44,170 bases of DNA from Verrucomicrobiia bacterium. GTDB taxonomy: Bacteria; Verrucomicrobiota; Verrucomicrobiia; Verrucomicrobiales; Akkermansiaceae. Position 1 is the first letter of the stretch, and each line of letters opens with the position of its first letter. Made by a program: the position numbers and the translations under genes. Location of the stretch: NCBI GenBank assembly GCA_030430455.1, contig JAUIJB010000027.1:1-44170 (forward strand). Reading direction: 5' to 3'. Under the pieces are notes generated by a model. The model worked only from the letters and a program-made list of their open reading frames with translations. It made no database searches and was not told where the DNA came from. Positions 8,069 to 17,743 of this stretch are shown here, piece after piece.

Positions 8069-9475
8069 TCAGCCCGTCCGCTTCCACGCCGTCAGGCCGC
8101 GTTCCTCGTCGCTGCCGGGGATGGTGTTATCGAGGACCAGCGCGATGATCGCCCCGACCGACATCCCGGAGAGGCCGATCGAGGTGATGATGTCGCCGAG
8201 CCACTTCCAGCCGCCGTCGAGCAGCGGCCCCTCGAGCGAGCCGAAGTACTCCGGCAGTGACAGCCCCATGAAGATGGCGAAGCCGATGATGAACAGGTTG
8301 CGGGCCGAGTTGAGGTCGACGAACTGGAGGTTGCTCAGGCCGACCGAGGCGATCATGCCGAACATCACGCAGTACATGCCGCCGACGATCGGCTGGGGGA
8401 TGGTGGAGAAGAGGGCGCCGAATTTCCCGAAGACCGCGAGCACCAGCATGATCATCGCGCCGATCTGGACCACGCGGCGGGAGCCGACCCGGGTCAGGCC
8501 GATGGCGCCGATGTTCTCCGAATAGGACGTCGTGCCGTTGCCGGATCCGAAGATCCCGGCGATGCAGGAGCCGATGCCCTCGAAGGCGATGCCGCGGTTG
8601 ATCTGCTTCGGCCCCGGGACCGGGGCGCCGGACAATCTCGCGCAGGCATAGTAGTCGCCGACCGACTCGATGACCGAGGCGACGTAGCCGGCAAGCATGC
8701 CGACCATCGCCGGGATCGCGAACTGCGGCATGCCCCACTGGAAGGGATAGGGCACGCGCAGCACCGGGGCGTCGGAGACCTTGGAGAAGTCGGTGTAGGC
8801 CGGGTGGCCGGGGCCGAACAGGCCGGTCTCCGTGCACACGATGCAGGTCAGCCATGCCCCGACGATGCCGAGGAGCACGGGGTACAGGTTGCAGACCCGG
8901 TGGCGACGGGAGAGGTACTGGCTGAAGGCGACGATGAGTCCGATCGTCAGCCCGCCGATCGGCCAGAAGGCCCCGGCACCCGAGCCGGTGGCACCGAACT
9001 TGAACAGCGCCAGCCCGATGAGGGCGATGGTCGGGGCGACGACGATCGGCGAGACGAAGCGGACCAGCAACCCGACCGTGCCGGTGAAGCCGATCAGCAT
9101 CTCGAAGATCGAGCCGGCGATGATGGCGCCCTGGACGTGCTGCATCTTCACCTCGAACCCGGCCTCGGCGATCCCGGCCATGCTGCAGATGGCGATGGTC
9201 GGGGCGAGGAAGGAGAAGGTGCCGCCCTGGATGATCGGCAGGCGGTTGCCGAAGGTGCTCTGCAGCAGGGTGGCGATGCCGGAGACGAAGAAGATCGTGC
9301 CGATGAGCTGGCCGACCTGGGCCGGGCTCGCGCCGAGCGCGTCGGCGAGGATGAAGGGGATGGCGACCGTCGACCCGAACATCGTCAGGTAGTGCTGGAA
9401 GCCGAGCGGGATGGCCTCGCGCAGCGGCGGGCGGTCATCGATGCCGTAGGTGACCTTGGGGGCGGAGGAGGGCAT
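8069..9475 (-). CDS. NCS2/NAT-family nucleobase permease (uracil/xanthine/urate type)
   Basis: 468 aa, a polytopic membrane protein. The ATG at 9475 (MPSSAPKVTYGIDDRPPL) was chosen over the longer frame because it matches the usual family N-terminus. The NAT signature [QEP]-N-x-G-x4-T-[RKG] appears as ENIGAIGLTR. The C-terminal NTIPGSDEERG resembles the SLC23 group, which includes animal nucleobase and ascorbate transporters. These carriers import uracil, xanthine or urate with H+ or Na+; the exact substrate cannot be fixed. It is divergent from preA over a 113-bp shared upstream region, which suggests uptake of pyrimidine or purine bases is coordinated with their breakdown. Confidence 0.88.
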   Translation of the reverse strand: MPSSAPKVTYGIDDRPPLREAIPLGFQHYLTMFGSTVAIPFILADALGASPAQVGQLIGTIFFVSGIATLLQSTFGNRLPIIQGGTFSFLAPTIAICSMAGIAEAGFEVKMQHVQGAIIAGSIFEMLIGFTGTVGLLVRFVSPIVVAPTIALIGLALFKFGATGSGAGAFWPIGGLTIGLIVAFSQYLSRRHRVCNLYPVLLGIVGAWLTCIVCTETGLFGPGHPAYTDFSKVSDAPVLRVPYPFQWGMPQFAIPAMVGMLAGYVASVIESVGDYYACARLSGAPVPGPKQINRGIAFEGIGSCIAGIFGSGNGTTSYSENIGAIGLTRVGSRRVVQIGAMIMLVLAVFGKFGALFSTIPQPIVGGMYCVMFGMIASVGLSNLQFVDLNSARNLFIIGFAIFMGLSLPEYFGSLEGPLLDGGWKWLGDIITSIGLSGMSVGAIIALVLDNTIPGSDEERGLTAWKRTG

Positions 9476-9588
9476 GGGATGGGTTGGGGTCGGGGGTGAC
9501 GGTTTTTCGAGGTGGCAGGGTTCCTGCTTTTCCGCTAGTTTTCCACCTTCCCCCGGGTTTCCCGGGAGAGGCAACCAATGCACGAACC

Positions 9589-10737
9589 ATGCCCACCCTG
9601 GAGACCACTGTCGACGGCCTGAAGCTTCCCAATCCCTTCGTCATCGGATCCGGGCCGCCCGGGACCAACATGAAGGTCATCCAGCGGGCCTTCAAGGAGG
9701 GCTGGGGCGCGGTGATCGCCAAGACGGTGAGCCTCGATGCCTCGAAGGTGGTCAACGTCGGCCCGCGCTACGCCAAGCTCAAGGCGGCCGACGGCAAGGA
9801 GGTGATCGGCTGGGAGAACATCGAGCTGATCAGCGACCGGCCTTTCGACAAGTGGCTCGAGGAGTTCAAGCAGTGCAAGGACGCCTACCCGGAAGGCGTG
9901 CTGATTGCCTCGGTGATGGAGGAGTACAACCAGGACGCCTGGTGCGAGATGATCGAGCGCTGCCAGGACGCGGGGGTCGACGGCTTCGAGCTGAACTTCT
10001 CCTGCCCGCACGGGCTCCCCGAGCGCAAGATGGGCGCCGCGATGGGCCAGGACCCCGAGATCCTCGAGGAGGTCTGCGGCTGGGTGAACGCCGTGTCGAA
10101 ACTTCCGGTGTGGGCGAAGATGACGCCGAACGTGACCCACATCGAGGAGCCCGGCCGCGCCGCGTTGAAGGCCGGCTGCGAGGGTCTCTCGGCGATCAAC
10201 ACGATCCGCTCGGTGATGGGGGTCGACCTCGAGACGCTACGGCCGGAGCCGACGGTGGAGGGCTACACCACGCCGGGCGGCTATTCCTCGAAGGCGGTGA
10301 AGCCGATCGCGCTGCGCATGGTGATGGAGCTGGCGACGATGATCCGCGCCGAGTTCCCGGGCCGCTCGCTGTCGGCGATCGGCGGCGTGGAGACGGGCCG
10401 GGACGCGGCGCAGTTCATCCTGCTCGGCGGCGACACGGTGCAGGTCTGCACCGGGGTGATGAAGTTCGGCTACCCGATGGTCCGGCGGCTGTGCGACGAG
10501 CTGCTCGAGTTCATGGACTCGAAGGGCTTCGACACCCTCGACGACTTCAAGGGCCACAGCCTGCAGTACTTCACGACCCACGCCGAGCTGGTGCGCATGC
10601 AGACCGAGCGCAAGGCCCGGCAGGCGGCGGAGAAGGCGGCCGCGGAGTCGGCCGGGGAGACGGAGATGGTCTCCGCCGACGGCGACTGGGACGGCGACGA
10701 CTTCGTCAAGCAGTCCGACGGTCTGGCGCGGAACTGA
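9589..10737 (+). CDS. preA: Dihydropyrimidine dehydrogenase catalytic subunit, PreA/PYD1-like, without the Fe-S domain
   Basis: 382 aa from the ATG at 9589. The protein has the dihydroorotate-dehydrogenase-like FMN barrel that reduces uracil and thymine. Family motifs include NPFVIGSGPPGTN, ELNFSCPHG with the catalytic cysteine (Cys139), KMTPNVT, AINTIRSVMGVDL, GYTTPGGYSSKAVKPIALR and SAIGGVETGRDAAQFILLG. Bacterial PreA usually ends in a two-[4Fe-4S] ferredoxin domain. Here no CxxCxxC motif exists and the tail ends DWDGDDFVKQSDGLARN, which from memory resembles plant PYD1. No PreT subunit is encoded in the window. The mmsA start follows one base after this stop, so the two are translationally coupled. 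Confidence 0.88.
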   Translation: MPTLETTVDGLKLPNPFVIGSGPPGTNMKVIQRAFKEGWGAVIAKTVSLDASKVVNVGPRYAKLKAADGKEVIGWENIELISDRPFDKWLEEFKQCKDAYPEGVLIASVMEEYNQDAWCEMIERCQDAGVDGFELNFSCPHGLPERKMGAAMGQDPEILEEVCGWVNAVSKLPVWAKMTPNVTHIEEPGRAALKAGCEGLSAINTIRSVMGVDLETLRPEPTVEGYTTPGGYSSKAVKPIALRMVMELATMIRAEFPGRSLSAIGGVETGRDAAQFILLGGDTVQVCTGVMKFGYPMVRRLCDELLEFMDSKGFDTLDDFKGHSLQYFTTHAELVRMQTERKARQAAEKAAAESAGETEMVSADGDWDGDDFVKQSDGLARN

Positions 10738-10738
10738 G

Positions 10739-12223
<1,485 letters not shown>

Positions 12224-12278
12224 GGTGAAAAACCAGGGTGTCGGGACCAGGATGGATGAGATGGATTTGATGGAAGGA

Positions 12279-13715
12279 ATGAAGAGTCTGCTGATCAGGA
12301 ACGGGACGGTGGTGACCGCGGAGCGCGAGTTCACCGGGGACGTGCTGTGCGAGGGGGAGAAGATCGTCGCGGTGGGCGAGGGGCTCGCGGTGCCGGAGGG
12401 CGCGGAGGTGATCGACGCGACGGGCAAGCTGGTCTTTCCCGGCTTCATCGACCCGCACGTCCACATCTACCTGCCCTTCATGGGGACCTACGCGAAGGAC
12501 GACTACGCCAGCGCCAGCCGCGCGGCGCTGGTCGGCGGGACGACCACCCTGATCGAGATGATCTGCCCGGGTCGCGACGAGGACCCGGTCGAGGCCTTCG
12601 AGCTGTGGAAGGGCAAGGCGGAGGGGCTCGCCGCCTGCGACTACACCTTCCACATGGGCGTGACGCGCTTCGACGCGGAGATGCCCGACAAGCTGCGCCG
12701 GATCGTCGAGGCCGGCGTCGCCTCGTTCAAGGTCTTCCTCGCCTACAAGGGCGCGCTCGGCATCGATGATGCCGAACTCTACGAGACGCTCAAGCTGGCC
12801 AAGGAGCTCGGGGTGATCGTCACCGCGCACTGCGAGAACGCCGAGCTGGTGGCGAAGCTCCAGGCCGAGCTGGTGGCGCAGGGCAAGGTCGGGCCGGAGT
12901 GGCACGAGCCGTCGCGACCGGTGCGGGTCGAGGCCGAGGGCTGCCACCACCTGATGACCTTCGCCGAGCAGACCGGCGCGCATGTCTACGTCGTCCACAC
13001 CAGCTGCGCGGACGCGGTCGAGGTCATCCGGGCGGCGAAGGCACGCGGCGTGCAGGCGTGGATCGAGACGGTCGTGCCCTACCTGGTGCTCGACAAGAGC
13101 GCCGCCGAGCGGCCCGGCTTCGAGGGCGCGAAGTGGGTGATGAGCCCGCCGATCCGCGACAAGAGCCACCAGCCGGTGCTGTGGCAGGGCCTCGCCGACG
13201 GCACCATCAGCACGGTGGGCACCGACCACGCGCCCTTCGACTTCGCGACCCAGAAGCACATGGGGCACCCGGACGCGGCGAAGGCGCTCAACGCCGACTT
13301 CTCGCCGCGCGGCGAGGGCGGCAACTTCACCCTGATCCCGAACGGCATCCCCAGCGTCGAGGAGCGGGTCAAGCTGCTCTACACGGCCGGGGTGAAGGGC
13401 GGGAAAATTGACCTGAGGACCTTCGTCCGCGTGGCGAGCACCGAAGCGGCGAAGATCTTCGGCCTGTACCCGCGCAAGGGGGAGATCGCGCCCGGCAGCG
13501 ATGCCGACCTGGTGGTCTTCGACCCCGAGTTCCGCGGCACGATCTCGGCGACGACCCACGCGATGCAGACCGACTACTCGGGCTTCGAGGGCATGGCCGT
13601 CGAGGGCCGGCCGGAGCTGGTGACCGTGCGTGGACAGGTCGTCGTGCGCAACGGTGAGTTTGTCGGCGCCCCGGGAAGCGGCCAGTTCCTCCGCCGCGAG
13701 CCGACGCATTTCTGA
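12279..13715 (+). CDS. hydA: Dihydropyrimidinase (D-hydantoinase family)
   Basis: The enzyme hydrolyses dihydrouracil and dihydrothymine to N-carbamoyl-beta-amino acids. About 478 aa from the ATG at 12279, which places the first strand (LLIRNGTVV) where the family has it. In-frame alternatives are ATG at 12252, 12261 and 12270 and GTG at 12225. The binuclear zinc ligands are visible: His60 and His62 (DPHVHIYLPF), the probable carboxylated Lys157 (SFKVFLAYKG), the histidine in TAHCENAE, the histidine in YVVHTSC and the aspartate in STVGTDHAPF. NFTLIPNGIPSVEERV is characteristic of dihydropyrimidinase rather than allantoinase. It is the last gene of the preA-mmsA-hydA unit, followed by a good terminator. 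Confidence 0.9.
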   Translation: MKSLLIRNGTVVTAEREFTGDVLCEGEKIVAVGEGLAVPEGAEVIDATGKLVFPGFIDPHVHIYLPFMGTYAKDDYASASRAALVGGTTTLIEMICPGRDEDPVEAFELWKGKAEGLAACDYTFHMGVTRFDAEMPDKLRRIVEAGVASFKVFLAYKGALGIDDAELYETLKLAKELGVIVTAHCENAELVAKLQAELVAQGKVGPEWHEPSRPVRVEAEGCHHLMTFAEQTGAHVYVVHTSCADAVEVIRAAKARGVQAWIETVVPYLVLDKSAAERPGFEGAKWVMSPPIRDKSHQPVLWQGLADGTISTVGTDHAPFDFATQKHMGHPDAAKALNADFSPRGEGGNFTLIPNGIPSVEERVKLLYTAGVKGGKIDLRTFVRVASTEAAKIFGLYPRKGEIAPGSDADLVVFDPEFRGTISATTHAMQTDYSGFEGMAVEGRPELVTVRGQVVVRNGEFVGAPGSGQFLRREPTHF

Positions 13716-13723
13716 AGGAAGAA

Positions 13724-13748
13724 GGGGCATTCCTGCCCTGTTTGTTTT
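13724..13748 (+). terminator. Rho-independent terminator after hydA
   Basis: GGGGCA at 13724-13729 pairs with TGCCCT at 13734-13739 (one G-U pair) around the loop TTCC, then a T-rich run (TGTTTGTTTT). It begins 9 nt after the hydA stop. Confidence 0.65.
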
Positions 13749-13776
13749 CACCCAGCGGGCTCCACCCACTGCCGCG

Positions 13777-13801
13777 AAGAAAAAGGGGACAGTCAGAAGG
13801 A
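13777..13801 (+). repeat. Left 25-bp inverted repeat of the RAYT element
   Basis: Perfect reverse complement of 15072-15096; contains the core GGGGACAGTC. Confidence 0.9.
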
Positions 13802-13998
13802 TTGCACATTTGGATCTCGGCGAGGATCCAAGCTCTCCCTGTTACGACCCAGTCGCGAAAGGTGGATCTTTCTCTGGGGTTTGGCGGAGGGCTTACTCCG
13901 CGGCCGATCCGAAACCCGTGGCCCGAGGAGCCCCGCCGCGCGGGAGCTGATCGCCATCACGACATGCGGGTTAGCGACTGCTCATCTGCGATCGTCGA

Positions 13999-15036
13999 TC
14001 AGGACTCAATCAACTTGGCGATTTTCCGGGCAACTCGTCCCACCTTCCGTTCTCGCCTGGCCCGTTCCCGCGCTTCGCGGATGGTGCGGCTCACCGCACC
14101 CGTGGCACCCATCGTGAGTCTCTGGGCGACCCACCCGTTGGGGACAAGGGAGCGTTCCCGGATCAGCCCTGCCACCAGCCCCTTTCGCCAGTCGCCTTTC
14201 GGCATCGCCGCCCAGTCGCTGGCATCGCACCCCAACTGCTCTTGCGCCATTGCAATGATCCGCTCCGCTTCCTTCTGGCCGTGATCGCGAAGCTGCTCGG
14301 CGGAGTAGCCTTTCCGGCGGCTCTCCCGCGCGTAACCCGGCGTCAACGTCCCAAGGTTCGCGACCAGCCCCTCGCGGAAGCCTTCGCTCCCGAAATACCA
14401 GCCGCGCTGGAGAGTGGAGTTGAGCGACTGGCCTTCGATCCGGGAATCACCCGCGTCCCTCCTCTTCTTCCAGTCAACCAACCCCTCGCTCCACTCCAGA
14501 AAACGCCGCCGCCCCGCAGCCGTGTCCGCCATCCCGAGGTGGGTCAACCCTCGTTCCACGGCCACCCACTTGCGCCGCGAACGCTTCGGCTTCACGTAGT
14601 CCACCAAGCTGCACCACTGGTAGCTTTCGATTCCGTCCTCCCTCCCCACCAAACCCGCCCGGACGGGGTTCAGGTGGATGTAGTGGATCAGTCTGGTGAG
14701 GTAATCTCCTTCCTCCACCGGGATCGCCTTGTAGCGGCCGCCGAAAAGGTGGCCCCAAAGCTTGTGCCGCACATTGAAACGTTTCGTCCAAGTGCCTTGG
14801 AACCAGCTCATCCCATCCACCAAGTTGGCCTCTGGTGTCTTGAAAGCGAGGTGGTAGTGGTTGCTCATCAGAACCCACGCAAACAGCACCCAGCCGCTCT
14901 TCTCCACCGTCTCCTCGAGAGTCTCCTCAAAGCGCTGCCGGTCATGGTCGTCCAAGACGATCTCCTCGCGGCGGTCGCCCCGGGCGATGACGTGGTAGAT
15001 CGCGCCCTTGTATTCGATCCGCCGCTCCCGAGGCAT
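13999..15036 (-). CDS. REP-associated tyrosine (Y1) transposase
   Basis: 345 aa. The N-terminal ~150 residues form the single-strand Y1 transposase domain: KGAIYHVIARG, the metal-binding HUH-type pair in SNHYHLAF (His60, His62), and the probable catalytic tyrosine in IHYIHLNPVRAGLV (Tyr119). The C-terminal part is rich in basic helices (GYSAEQLRDHGQKEAERIIAMAQ, RERARRERKVGRVARKIAKL) and may bind DNA. RAYT proteins are domesticated IS200 relatives that act on REP palindromes. The frame is intact, so the protein may be functional. Confidence 0.9.
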   Translation of the reverse strand: MPRERRIEYKGAIYHVIARGDRREEIVLDDHDRQRFEETLEETVEKSGWVLFAWVLMSNHYHLAFKTPEANLVDGMSWFQGTWTKRFNVRHKLWGHLFGGRYKAIPVEEGDYLTRLIHYIHLNPVRAGLVGREDGIESYQWCSLVDYVKPKRSRRKWVAVERGLTHLGMADTAAGRRRFLEWSEGLVDWKKRRDAGDSRIEGQSLNSTLQRGWYFGSEGFREGLVANLGTLTPGYARESRRKGYSAEQLRDHGQKEAERIIAMAQEQLGCDASDWAAMPKGDWRKGLVAGLIRERSLVPNGWVAQRLTMGATGAVSRTIREARERARRERKVGRVARKIAKLIES

Positions 15037-15071
15037 GATGAATCCTTGACGGCGATGCCCTCAATGTCAAT

Positions 15072-15096
15072 TCCTTCTGACTGTCCCCTTTTTCTT
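15072..15096 (-). repeat. Right 25-bp inverted repeat of the RAYT element
   Basis: Perfect reverse complement of 13777-13801. It lies 11 bp beyond the stop of the hydrolase gene at 15108, and its C/T-rich plus strand ends in a T-run. Confidence 0.9.
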
Positions 15097-15107
15097 TCCG
15101 AAGAAGC

Positions 15108-16358
15108 TTATTTCCCCGCGATCCAACCGATGATCTTCGTGGCCAGGCGGTCGAAGGCGAGGACCGACTGCTCGATGTGCTCCTCCCGGGTGTCCTCGAT
15201 CTTGTTGTGACTGATGCCGTGCAGGCTCTGGACGAACATCATGATGGTCGGCACCCCCGCGGCGGCAGCCTCGGCGGCGTCGTGGAGCGGGCCGGAGGGC
15301 AGCCGGTGGCTGGTGCCGCAGGTCTCGGCGATCGACTGGTCGCAGAGCTCGATGAGCTCGTCGTTGAAGAGGATCGGGTCGATGTGCCACAGCCGCCGCC
15401 ACGTGACCGTGACGCCGGCCTCGGCGGCGAAGCGCTCGCTGGCCTGCTTGGCCTGATCGAGCATCCGGCCGAGCGCTGCGGCGTCGAGGTGGCGCTGGTC
15501 GAGGGTGATCTCGCAGTCCTCGACCACGCTGGTGACGATGCCCGGCCGGGTCTTGCAGGAGCCGATCGTGCACACGCCGCCCTCGCGCCCGGTGATGGCG
15601 TAGATCTCCGGGGCCATGCGGGCGGCGGCGAGGAAAGCGTCCTTGCGGCGGTTCATCGGGGTGCTGCCGGAGTGGGCGGCCTGGCCGTGGAAATGGATCG
15701 CGTGGCGCTCGACGCCGAAGGTCCCGAGCACGGCACCGAGCGGCAGGTCGAGGTCGAGCAACACCGGGCCCTGCTCGATGTGCAGCTCCTGGTAGGCGGC
15801 GGCGTTGGCGAGCTCGACGCCGCAGTCCTTCACCTGGTCGAAGTCGATCCCGACCGCGGCGAGCGCGTCGGGCAGGGCGACGCCGTCCTTGTCGGTCAGG
15901 CCGCGGGCCTCGTCCATGTCGAGGTTGCCCGAACAGGCCGACGATCCGAACAGGCTCTTGCCGAAGCGCGCGCCCTCCTCGTCGGCCCAGTCGACCAGCC
16001 GCACGGGGACCGGCGGCCCGTCGGGGAACTCGGCGGCCAGGCGGCGCAGGATGGCGACGCCGGCCAGGGTGTTGAGGCAGCCGTCGAGCCAGCCGCCGTT
16101 GGGCACCGAGTCGATGTGCCCGCCGATCACCAGAGCCTTGTCGGGTGAGCCCGACCGGCCAGCCAGGGTCGCCCACAGGTTGCCGGCCGCGTCGCGATGC
16201 ACCTCCACCCCGGGGATGGCCTCGATCTTCGCCCGCAGCCAGTCGCGCGCGGTGGTCCACGTCGGGGTGAAGGCGACGCGCTGCGCGCCGTCCGCGTCGC
16301 CGGTCAGCTCGCGGAGTTCCTTGAGTTCAGCGACGGTGACTTTGGGGTCGATGCTCAT
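15108..16358 (-). CDS. Zn-dependent N-carbamoyl amino acid hydrolase, probable beta-ureidopropionase
   Basis: 416 aa from the ATG at 16358 (MSIDPKVTVAEL), chosen because it starts 4 nt after the upstream aminotransferase stop. It belongs to the M20/M28-like amidase family that removes carbamoyl groups. Metal ligands are visible: His81 (GGHIDSVPNGG), Asp92 (LDG), Glu127/Glu128 (DEEGARF), the histidine in QELHIEQGPVL and the late histidine in GISHNKIED. Given dihydropyrimidinase and a beta-alanine aminotransferase nearby, the best role is N-carbamoyl-beta-alanine (and N-carbamoyl-beta-aminoisobutyrate) hydrolysis to the amino acid, CO2 and ammonia. It is the last gene of the long minus-strand operon. 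Sequence alone cannot exclude an L-carbamoylase. Confidence 0.8.
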   Translation of the reverse strand: MSIDPKVTVAELKELRELTGDADGAQRVAFTPTWTTARDWLRAKIEAIPGVEVHRDAAGNLWATLAGRSGSPDKALVIGGHIDSVPNGGWLDGCLNTLAGVAILRRLAAEFPDGPPVPVRLVDWADEEGARFGKSLFGSSACSGNLDMDEARGLTDKDGVALPDALAAVGIDFDQVKDCGVELANAAAYQELHIEQGPVLLDLDLPLGAVLGTFGVERHAIHFHGQAAHSGSTPMNRRKDAFLAAARMAPEIYAITGREGGVCTIGSCKTRPGIVTSVVEDCEITLDQRHLDAAALGRMLDQAKQASERFAAEAGVTVTWRRLWHIDPILFNDELIELCDQSIAETCGTSHRLPSGPLHDAAEAAAAGVPTIMMFVQSLHGISHNKIEDTREEHIEQSVLAFDRLATKIIGWIAGK

Positions 16359-16362
16359 GGGT

Positions 16363-17709
16363 TCAGGCAAGTTCGTTGAGGACTTCGGCAAACACCGCGA
16401 CGAGGAAGTCGGCGTCGGCCTCGCTGAGGCACATCGGCGGCTTGATGCGGATGACCGAGCCGAACAGGCCGCCTTTGCCGACGATCAGGCCGTGGTTCTT
16501 GCAGCGTTCGAAGAAGGCGGCGGTGAAGTCGGACGCCGGCTTGTCGTCCTGGGCGAACTCGACGCCGAGGATGAGGCCGCTGCCGCGGACATCGGCGATG
16601 ACCGGGAACCTCTCCTGGAGCTCCCTCAGCCCGGCGGTGATCCGCTCGCCGATCCTGCGGCAGTGGCCCATGGTGTCGTCGCGCAGCATCACCTCGAGCG
16701 TCGCCCTGCCCGCGGCCATCGCCAGCGGGTCGCCGCCGAAGGTGTTGAAGTGGATGCGGCCGGCCATGTTGGCGGCGATCTCGTCGGTGGTGACCACCGC
16801 GGCGAGCGGGAAGCCGTTGCCGATCGACTTGGCCATCACCACGATGTCGGGGGTGACGCCGTAGTTCTGGAAGCCCCAGAACTTCGTCCCGGTGCGGCCG
16901 AAGCCGGTCTGGACCTCGTCGGCGATGCACAGCCCGCCGGCCTCGCGGACATGGGCGTAGACGTGGCCGAGGTAGTCGGCCGGATAGGGGACCGTGCCGC
17001 CGACCCCCTGCATCGGCTCGGCGATGAACGCGGCGACCCTTCCCGAGGTGCCGAACTGGATCAGCTGGCGGACCTCCTCGGCATACTGGCGACCGGCCTC
17101 GGGGGCCTCGTAGTCGATCGGCCCCCACACCGGGTGCGGCGCCTTGACGTGCTGGAAGCCGGGCATCGGCGGCACGGCGTACTTCCAGGTGTGGTGGCTG
17201 GTCAGCGACATGCCCACCGCGTTGCCGCCGTGGTAGCAGTTCTGCAGCGACAGAACCTCGTGGTGGCCGGTGTGAAGGCGCGCCATCAGGACGGCCAGGT
17301 CGTTGGCCTCCGAGCCGGAGTTGACGAAGTAGACGCGCTTGAGCGGGTCGGGGAAGGTGGCGGCCAGCGCCTCGGCATACTCGACGACCGCCGGGTGCAG
17401 GTAGCAGGTCGGGGCGTGCTGGAGCCGGCCGGCCTGGTCGTTGAGTGCCGCGGTGACCTCCGGGTGGCAATGGCCGACGCTGACCGTGCAGATGCCGCCG
17501 AAGCAGTCGAGGTAGCGTTTTCCCGTCTCGTCCCAGAGGTACTGCATGTGTCCCTCGACCGGCAGGAAGGGGTCCTGGTAGAGCAGGAAGATGCCCTGGT
17601 TGAGGACGGCCTGGCGACGCTCGATGAGCTCGGCCTTGGACGGTCCGGAATAGGGCGTCGGGGTGTGGTCGCAGGGGGGCAGCTCGACGGTCTTCGGGGA
17701 GGAGGGCAT
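16363..17709 (-). CDS. Class III aminotransferase, AGXT2/PYD4-like (beta-alanine or alanine:glyoxylate type)
   Basis: 448 aa PLP enzyme. The segment GKRYLDCFGGICTVSVGHCHPEVTAA is close to AGXT2/PYD4 proteins (from memory). PLP residues are Asp264 (IADEVQTGFGRTG) and the Schiff-base lysine Lys294 (VVMAKSIGNGFPLAAV). AGXT2-type enzymes use beta-alanine or beta-aminoisobutyrate as donor and pyruvate or glyoxylate as acceptor. With mmsA and the carbamoyl hydrolase in the same island, it is inferred to make malonate semialdehyde and methylmalonate semialdehyde. Glyoxylate produced by the upstream operon enzymes would be a fitting acceptor. Confidence 0.85.
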   Translation of the reverse strand: MPSSPKTVELPPCDHTPTPYSGPSKAELIERRQAVLNQGIFLLYQDPFLPVEGHMQYLWDETGKRYLDCFGGICTVSVGHCHPEVTAALNDQAGRLQHAPTCYLHPAVVEYAEALAATFPDPLKRVYFVNSGSEANDLAVLMARLHTGHHEVLSLQNCYHGGNAVGMSLTSHHTWKYAVPPMPGFQHVKAPHPVWGPIDYEAPEAGRQYAEEVRQLIQFGTSGRVAAFIAEPMQGVGGTVPYPADYLGHVYAHVREAGGLCIADEVQTGFGRTGTKFWGFQNYGVTPDIVVMAKSIGNGFPLAAVVTTDEIAANMAGRIHFNTFGGDPLAMAAGRATLEVMLRDDTMGHCRRIGERITAGLRELQERFPVIADVRGSGLILGVEFAQDDKPASDFTAAFFERCKNHGLIVGKGGLFGSVIRIKPPMCLSEADADFLVAVFAEVLNELA

Positions 17710-17743
17710 CCCGGGAGGCTAGCAGGTCATGGACCGATCGCCA

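Larger units (their letters stand above)
13777..15096 (-). mobile_element. REP-associated (RAYT-type) transposase element with 25-bp terminal inverted repeats
   Basis: A ~1.3-kb unit between the two convergent halves of the catabolic island. Its ends, 13777-13801 and 15072-15096, are perfect 25-bp inverted repeats containing the GGGGACAGTC core often seen beside Y1 transposases of this type. Just inside each end the sequences are still partly similar in inverted orientation. The only gene is the transposase at 13999-15036. The left non-coding arm, about 200 bp, holds no recognisable gene. Insertion after the hydA terminator left both flanking operons intact. Confidence 0.75.

Noticed and set aside
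12279..13715. Assignment of the cyclic amidohydrolase as allantoinase
   Set aside because: The motifs NFTLIPNGIP-VEER and STVGTDHAPF, together with the preA-mmsA neighbours, point to dihydropyrimidinase; dual activity is left as a question only.
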